39,737 nt of DNA. It comes from Bacillota bacterium (GTDB lineage Bacteria > Bacillota > Clostridia > Peptostreptococcales > Anaerovoracaceae). Shown here piece by piece: positions 35,333 to 39,737 of this stretch (positions are counted from its first letter, which is position 1; every line of letters begins with the position of its first letter). Location: contig JAFQHT010000152.1 of NCBI GenBank assembly GCA_017397825.1, positions 1 through 39,737 on the forward strand, read 5' to 3'. The notes under the pieces were generated by a model. It was not told the DNA's origin and did no database searches. It saw nothing but the letters and a program-made list of their open reading frames with translations. The position numbers were made by a program, and so were the translations under genes.

Positions 35333-35363
35333 TTTGCCTTTGCCGGTTTCCGGCAAAGGCAAA
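35333..35363 (+). repeat. Perfect 14-bp hairpin between gap1 and gap2
   Basis: TTTGCCTTTGCCGG (35333-35346) pairs with CCGGCAAAGGCAAA (35350-35363) around a TTT loop. No T-run follows (GTTATCCCC), so it is not a standard terminator. It probably stabilises or punctuates the mRNA between the two GAPDH cistrons. Confidence 0.8.
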
Positions 35364-35410
35364 GTTATCCCCGCGGATGCATTATAAATAACCAGAAGGG
35401 AGAGATTATA

Positions 35411-36424
35411 TTGAAGAAAGTAGGAATTAACGGATTCGGAAGAATCGGAAGAAATGTTCTTAAAATTGCTCTTGAAAAATATTCAGATCAGTACGAAATC
35501 GTTGCAATCAATGACCTGACTACAGCATCAACATTGGCGCATCTTCTTAAATATGACAGCTGTTTCGGCAAATTTGACGGAGAAGTTGAAGCTGAAGAAG
35601 ATGCAATTATTGTAAACGGCAAGGAAATCAAAGTTTTTGCACAGCCAGACCCTGCTCAGATTCCGTGGGATACATTAGGTGTGGATCTGGTAATTGAAGC
35701 AACAGGTGTGTTCAATTCAGACGAAGGCGGAGCCAAACATTTTGAGCGTGGTGTGAAAAAGGTGGTTTTCACCGCATCAGCAAAAGGTGAAAAAGTTACA
35801 ACTATTGTTATGGGTGCCAACGAAGAAATCTACAATCCTGAAACGGACCACTTTATTTCCAATGCATCATGCACAACAAACTGTCTGGCACCATTTGTCA
35901 AAGTAATGGACAATGAGTTCGGAATCAGACGTGGACTTATGACTACAATCCATTCATACACCAATGACCAGAATATTCTGGACCTGCCTCACAAAGACCT
36001 GAGAAGAGCAAGAGCTGCAGCACTTTCAATGATTCCTACAACTACAGGTGCAGCAAAGGCAGTTGCACAGGTTCTTCCTCAGCTGGAAGGTAAACTTAAC
36101 GGTATGGCAATCAGAGTACCGACTCCGACTGTTTCCATTGCTGATCTGGTTCTTGAACTTGAAAAGAAAGTTACTAAAGAGGAAATAAATGCCAAGCTTA
36201 AAGAAGCGGCGGAAACTTATCTGAAAGGTATTCTCGACTATACAGAAGAACCTCTTGTTTCCATCGATTTCAAGGGCTGCGATGCATCTTCCACAATAGA
36301 CGGTCTTTCTACAATGGTTATGGAAGACGATATGGTAAAAGTACTTTCCTGGTATGATAACGAGTGGGGATATTCCAACAGAGTTGCGGACCTTGTTGGT
36401 TATATTGTTGAAAAAGGTTTTTAA
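35411..36424 (+). CDS. gap: Glyceraldehyde-3-phosphate dehydrogenase, Bacillus-like (gap2)
   Basis: Second GAPDH, 337 residues. [10 protein letters not shown] at the start, [18 protein letters not shown] with the NAD-specific D35, catalytic C154 (NASCTTNC) and H181 (TTIHSYTNDQ), then LDLPHKDLRRARAAA with the L-P pair typical of NAD-specific enzymes, and WYDNEWGYSNRV at the end. Best guess is the main glycolytic enzyme. TTG 35411 is the start: AAGGGAGA lies about 8 nt upstream and the protein begins at KKVGINGF. The frame is open to 35324 but would translate the hairpin region. pgk follows 38 nt later. Confidence 0.95.
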   Translation: MKKVGINGFGRIGRNVLKIALEKYSDQYEIVAINDLTTASTLAHLLKYDSCFGKFDGEVEAEEDAIIVNGKEIKVFAQPDPAQIPWDTLGVDLVIEATGVFNSDEGGAKHFERGVKKVVFTASAKGEKVTTIVMGANEEIYNPETDHFISNASCTTNCLAPFVKVMDNEFGIRRGLMTTIHSYTNDQNILDLPHKDLRRARAAALSMIPTTTGAAKAVAQVLPQLEGKLNGMAIRVPTPTVSIADLVLELEKKVTKEEINAKLKEAAETYLKGILDYTEEPLVSIDFKGCDASSTIDGLSTMVMEDDMVKVLSWYDNEWGYSNRVADLVGYIVEKGF

Positions 36425-36462
36425 TACATAAGTTAATTATGTAGAAACCGGAGGTAAATATT

Positions 36463-37647
36463 ATGAAAAAAACTGTTAGAGATATTGAAATCAAGGGTAA
36501 AAAGGCCCTTGTAAGATGTGATTTCAACGTTCCTCTTAAAGATGGTGAAATCACTGATGACATCAGAATTGTTTCTGCACTGCCGACAATCAAGTATCTG
36601 ACTGAAGGCGGCGCAAAGGTAATCCTTATGTCCCATCTGGGCAGACCTGAAGGAGAACCTAATCCTAAATATACGCTGGCACCTGTTGCAGCAAGACTTT
36701 CTGAGCTTCTTGGCCAGGAAATTGTTTTTATCAGCGCAGATACAGTAGTTGACGAAAAAGTCAAGGAAGCTGCTGCTGCCCTTGAAGAAGGTCAGGTAAT
36801 GCTTCTTGAAAACGTAAGATACAGAAAAGAAGAAACAAAGAATGGCGCTGAGTTCGCTAAAGAACTTGCAGGCCTGGGTGATTTCTTTGTAAATGACGCT
36901 TTCGGAACTGCTCACAGAGCACATTCCTCCACAGCCGGCGTTGCAGACTATCTTCCTGCAGTTTCCGGATTCCTTATTGAAAAGGAAGTAGAATTCCTCG
37001 GAAACGCTGTGGAAAACCCTGAAAGACCTTTCGTTGCAATTATGGGCGGCGCTAAAGTGGGTGACAAGATTCCTGTAATCGAAAACCTGCTTAAGAAGGT
37101 TGATACTTTAATTATCGGCGGCGGAATGGCATATACATTCTTTAAATCAATGGGTCTTGAAATCGGAAAATCAATTCTTGATGCAGAAAACGTTGAATTT
37201 GCAAAAGGCCTTCTTGAAAAGGCAGAGGCAGCAGGTGTAAGAATGCTTATTCCTGTAGACAGTGTCTGTGCAAAAGAATTCAGCAATGATGCAGAACATG
37301 CTGTATTTGCAAGAGAAGAAATTCCTGCTGATATGGAAGGTATGGACATCGGTCCTGCAACAATCGAATTATATAAATCAACTCTTGCTGAAGCAAAAAC
37401 TGTTGTATGGAATGGTCCTATGGGAGTATTTGAATTTGACACTTTCGCAAAAGGAACCAGAGCCATCGCGGAAGCACTTGCTGAATCAGATGCTGTAACT
37501 GTAATCGGTGGTGGTGACTCTGCGGCAGCAGTTGAAAAGTTCGGCCTTGCTGACAAGATGACTCACATCTCCACAGGCGGCGGTGCGTCTCTTGAATTCC
37601 TCGAAGGAAAAGTGCTTCCTGGAATTGCAGTAATTGAAGATAAATAA
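36463..37647 (+). CDS. pgk: Phosphoglycerate kinase
   Basis: Transfers the acyl phosphate of 1,3-bisphosphoglycerate to ADP, directly after GAPDH in glycolysis. 394 residues, monomeric two-domain enzyme: [15 protein letters not shown] near the N-terminus, [21 protein letters not shown], the hinge and [18 protein letters not shown] and the C-terminal [13 protein letters not shown] ... [28 protein letters not shown] precedes ATG 36463. It sits between gap2 and gap3. Confidence 0.98.
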   Translation: MKKTVRDIEIKGKKALVRCDFNVPLKDGEITDDIRIVSALPTIKYLTEGGAKVILMSHLGRPEGEPNPKYTLAPVAARLSELLGQEIVFISADTVVDEKVKEAAAALEEGQVMLLENVRYRKEETKNGAEFAKELAGLGDFFVNDAFGTAHRAHSSTAGVADYLPAVSGFLIEKEVEFLGNAVENPERPFVAIMGGAKVGDKIPVIENLLKKVDTLIIGGGMAYTFFKSMGLEIGKSILDAENVEFAKGLLEKAEAAGVRMLIPVDSVCAKEFSNDAEHAVFAREEIPADMEGMDIGPATIELYKSTLAEAKTVVWNGPMGVFEFDTFAKGTRAIAEALAESDAVTVIGGGDSAAAVEKFGLADKMTHISTGGGASLEFLEGKVLPGIAVIEDK

Positions 37648-37668
37648 TCAGATTTCGGAGGTATTGGA

Positions 37669-38682
37669 ATGAAGGTTGCAATTAATGGATTTGGCAGAAT
37701 CGGAAGATTGGCTTTCAGAAAAATTTTTGATGACCCTGCTCTTGAAGTAGTGGCAATAAATGACCTGACAGAGCCAAAGATGCTGGCTCATCTGTTAAAA
37801 TACGACTCTGTACAGGGTGGCTATCATGGACATGAAGTAAAGTGGGACGAATATTCTCTTTTAGTAGATGATAAAGATATTCCTATTTTTTCAGAAGCAG
37901 ATGCAAGCAAATTGCCTTGGGGACAGCTTGATGTGGATGTAGTGCTGGAATGTACAGGTTTCTATACGTCTAAAGCCAAGGCACAGGCTCATATTGATGC
38001 AGGCGCAAAAAAAGTAATTATTTCAGCCCCTGCAGGAAATGACCTGCCTACAATTGTTTATGGTGTAAATCATGAAACTCTGACAGCAGATGATAATATT
38101 ATCTCCGGGGCTTCCTGCACCACAAACTGTCTTGCGCCTATGGCAAAGGCTCTCAATGAGTACAGAGAACTCCGTACAGGCTTCATGACAACAATACACG
38201 CATACACCGGCGACCAGATGATTCTTGACGGACCGCATAAAAAAGGAGATCTGAGAAGAGCAAGAGCAGGTGCAATAAACATTGTACCTAACTCAACAGG
38301 AGCTGCCAAGGCTATCGGTCTGGTAATTCCTGAACTTGACGGTAAGCTCATCGGCTCAGCACAGAGAGTTCCTGTGGCATCAGGTTCCATCACAATTCTG
38401 GACGCAACACTCAAAGACATGACTGACACAGTTTCCGTTGAAGGAATTAATGAGGCTATGAAAGCAGCTGCAAATGAATCCTTCGGATACACTGAAGAAG
38501 AACTTGTTTCATCCGATATTATCGGTATGAGCTACGGCTCACTTTTTGATGCAACACAGACTCTGGCACAGCAGTGCGGTACCAATATTTTTGAGGTAAG
38601 AGTAGTTGCATGGTATGATAATGAAATGAGCTATACCTGTCAGTTAGTAAGAACCCTTAAATATCTGGAGAGATTTATATGA
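37669..38682 (+). CDS. gap: Glyceraldehyde-3-phosphate dehydrogenase, Staphylococcus/Lactobacillales-like (gap3)
   Basis: Third GAPDH, 337 residues, of another lineage: [40 protein letters not shown] with NAD-type D32, [12 protein letters not shown] with catalytic C150, [10 protein letters not shown] with H177, [15 protein letters not shown] (a one-residue longer S-loop than gap2), [19 protein letters not shown] and [16 protein letters not shown]. It resembles S. aureus GapA more than its two neighbours. TCGGAGG precedes ATG 37669. Its stop overlaps the tpiA start (ATGA), so the two are coupled. Confidence 0.95.
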   Translation: MKVAINGFGRIGRLAFRKIFDDPALEVVAINDLTEPKMLAHLLKYDSVQGGYHGHEVKWDEYSLLVDDKDIPIFSEADASKLPWGQLDVDVVLECTGFYTSKAKAQAHIDAGAKKVIISAPAGNDLPTIVYGVNHETLTADDNIISGASCTTNCLAPMAKALNEYRELRTGFMTTIHAYTGDQMILDGPHKKGDLRRARAGAINIVPNSTGAAKAIGLVIPELDGKLIGSAQRVPVASGSITILDATLKDMTDTVSVEGINEAMKAAANESFGYTEEELVSSDIIGMSYGSLFDATQTLAQQCGTNIFEVRVVAWYDNEMSYTCQLVRTLKYLERFI

Positions 38683-39425
38683 GAATTCCATTTATAGCAG
38701 GAAACTGGAAAATGTACAAAACCATGGCAGAGGCAAAAGCCTTTGCTGAAGAATTTAAAAAGTTATATGGCAATACTGATGTGAAGGCCGCAATCTGCGC
38801 GCCTTTTCCTCAGCTTGCTTTATTGGTTGAAGCTTTTAAAGGCACCGGAATCGGTGTGGGAGCACAGAACGTTCATTATGAAAGGGAAGGAGCTTTCACA
38901 GGCGAAGTATCTGTTCCGATGCTTCAGGAAATCGGTGTGGATTATTGCATCATCGGACATTCCGAAAGAAGACAGTATTTCAATGAAAGCGATGAAACCG
39001 TGAATATGAAGCTGAAAGCTTTGCTGGAAACAGATATAACTCCGATTGTGTGCGTGGGCGAAGATCTGGTTCAGCGAGAAAAAGGATATCAGGACCAGCT
39101 GGTCAGCGAGCAGGTTGAAAATGCTTTCAGAGATATTCCTGCAGAAAAAGCAGAGAAGGCTGTAATCGCTTATGAACCAATCTGGGCTATAGGCACCGGC
39201 CGCACTGCAACTCCTGTACAGGCTAATATGATGTGTGCACTCATCAGAGAAACACTTATTGAAATGTACGGAGATGAGACTGCAGATAAGATTATTATCC
39301 AGTACGGCGGCAGTGTGAAACCTGAAAATGCAACTGATATTATGAATATGGAAGAAATTGACGGGGCATTAGTAGGCGGAGCAAGTCTGGAGCCATTAAA
39401 ATTTATTGAAATTGTCAACTTTTAA
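38679..39425 (+). CDS. tpiA: Triosephosphate isomerase
   Basis: Interconverts dihydroxyacetone phosphate and glyceraldehyde 3-phosphate, feeding GAPDH. 248-residue TIM barrel with AGNWKMYKT (catalytic Asn and Lys), CIIGHSERR (catalytic His), [15 protein letters not shown] (catalytic Glu and loop 6) and the phosphate site YGGSVKPEN and [10 protein letters not shown]. Starts 4 nt inside gap3. gpmI and eno, which often complete this operon, do not follow. Confidence 0.98.
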   Translation: MRIPFIAGNWKMYKTMAEAKAFAEEFKKLYGNTDVKAAICAPFPQLALLVEAFKGTGIGVGAQNVHYEREGAFTGEVSVPMLQEIGVDYCIIGHSERRQYFNESDETVNMKLKALLETDITPIVCVGEDLVQREKGYQDQLVSEQVENAFRDIPAEKAEKAVIAYEPIWAIGTGRTATPVQANMMCALIRETLIEMYGDETADKIIIQYGGSVKPENATDIMNMEEIDGALVGGASLEPLKFIEIVNF

Positions 39426-39426
39426 C

Positions 39427-39456
39427 TTGATTTTAATATATACCTTGTGATATACT
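39427..39456 (+). promoter_or_regulatory. Promoter of secG (TTGATT-18-TATACT)
   Basis: TTGATT (39427-39432) and TATACT (39451-39456) are 18 nt apart, and TG at 39448-39449 gives an extended -10. It lies in the gap after tpiA, so secG may be transcribed separately from the glycolytic genes. Confidence 0.55.
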
Positions 39457-39485
39457 TAATGAGTTAAAATGTAAGGAGGTACGAG

Positions 39486-39719
39486 ATGAAGATTTTCTTA
39501 ATGATTTTACTCGCAGTAGCAAGCATTATCCTTATTGCTAGCGTGTTACTTCAGTCCGGAAACTCTGCTGGTTTATCTGGCTCCATCGCTGGTGGTGCAG
39601 AACAGCTTTTCGGTAAGAAGAAGAGTAAAGGTTATGAAGCACTTTTAGAAAAAGTTACTGCAATCGGTGCAGTTGCATTCATTATTCTTGCAATCGTAAT
39701 CGTAGCAGTATTTGAATAA
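39486..39719 (+). CDS. secG: Preprotein translocase subunit SecG
   Basis: Small membrane subunit of the SecYEG channel. 77 residues with two hydrophobic helices (about 3-21 and 55-75) and the conserved connecting segment VLLQSGNSAGLSGSIAGGAEQLFGKKKS. TAAGGAGGTACGAG precedes ATG 39486. SecG after tpiA is a common Firmicutes arrangement; rnr and smpB, which usually follow, would be beyond the window. The last 18 bases of the window hold nothing I can assign. Confidence 0.96.
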   Translation: MKIFLMILLAVASIILIASVLLQSGNSAGLSGSIAGGAEQLFGKKKSKGYEALLEKVTAIGAVAFIILAIVIVAVFE

Positions 39720-39737
39720 TAGACAGTAGTGCGTTAA

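Noticed and set aside
35324-35410. Longer gap2 start giving a 29-residue N-terminal extension.
   Set aside because: It would translate the intergenic hairpin, has no ribosome-binding site, and the TTG at 35411 gives the canonical GAPDH N-terminus with a good Shine-Dalgarno.

Overview
This window is moderately AT-rich chromosomal DNA from an anaerobic member of the Bacillota, most likely class Clostridia. The evidence is gene order (priA-def-fmt ... rsmB-stp-prkC-rsgA-rpe; argR-recN; comEC-holA; ruvCAB-queA; rpoN next to a gap-pgk-tpi-secG cluster), strong Shine-Dalgarno sites with GTG and TTG starts, the oxygen-independent QueH instead of QueG, and remains of an [FeFe]-hydrogenase. I cannot name the genus from sequence alone. 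No rRNA, tRNA, CRISPR array, intact transposase or prophage is visible.

Layout. 1-560: a strong promoter, three small hairpins and a truncated Rpn-type PD-(D/E)XK gene. 564-1505 (-): a TIGR01212 radical SAM protein. 1540-6845 (+): queH, asnA, priA, def, fmt. 6834-7060: a 227-nt imperfect palindrome whose left end is the last codons of fmt. 7114-13453 (+): a 61-codon ORF, a YugP-type Zn peptidase, rsmB, the PrpC/PrkC phosphatase-kinase pair, rsgA and rpe, ending in a bidirectional terminator. 13527-16679 (-): a class A penicillin-binding protein with a Pro/Asp-rich tail, divergent from 16880-22012 (+): comEC, holA, a DMT permease and a broken [FeFe]-hydrogenase gene. 22081-26187 (-): argR, recN, a COG2509 flavoprotein and xpt. 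26297-30556 (+): ruvC-ruvA-ruvB-queA and an esterase, from a promoter carrying a LexA-like palindrome. 30614-32128 (-): hom and a SEC-C protein. 32270-39719 (+): trmL, rpoN, then gap1-gap2-pgk-gap3-tpiA and secG.

How the genes work together. Most of the window is housekeeping: N-formylmethionine handling (def, fmt), replication restart, repair and recombination (priA, recN, ruvCAB, holA), rRNA and tRNA modification (rsmB, rsgA, queA, queH, trmL), cell-wall growth under PASTA-kinase control (prkC, prpC, class A PBP), and lower-glycolytic triose metabolism.

Points that stand out: (i) three mutually diverged GAPDH genes around one pgk, the first with cofactor-site residues unlike NAD-specific enzymes; (ii) the long fold-back element after fmt; (iii) a hydrogenase gene that keeps all four H-cluster cysteines but has lost its N-terminal domains and carries an in-frame TAA; (iv) a likely SOS operator in the ruvC promoter; (v) a promoter-terminator-hairpin leader ahead of the Rpn remnant. 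I do not see a complete new defence or mobile system; the palindrome and the GAPDH trio are the best leads.
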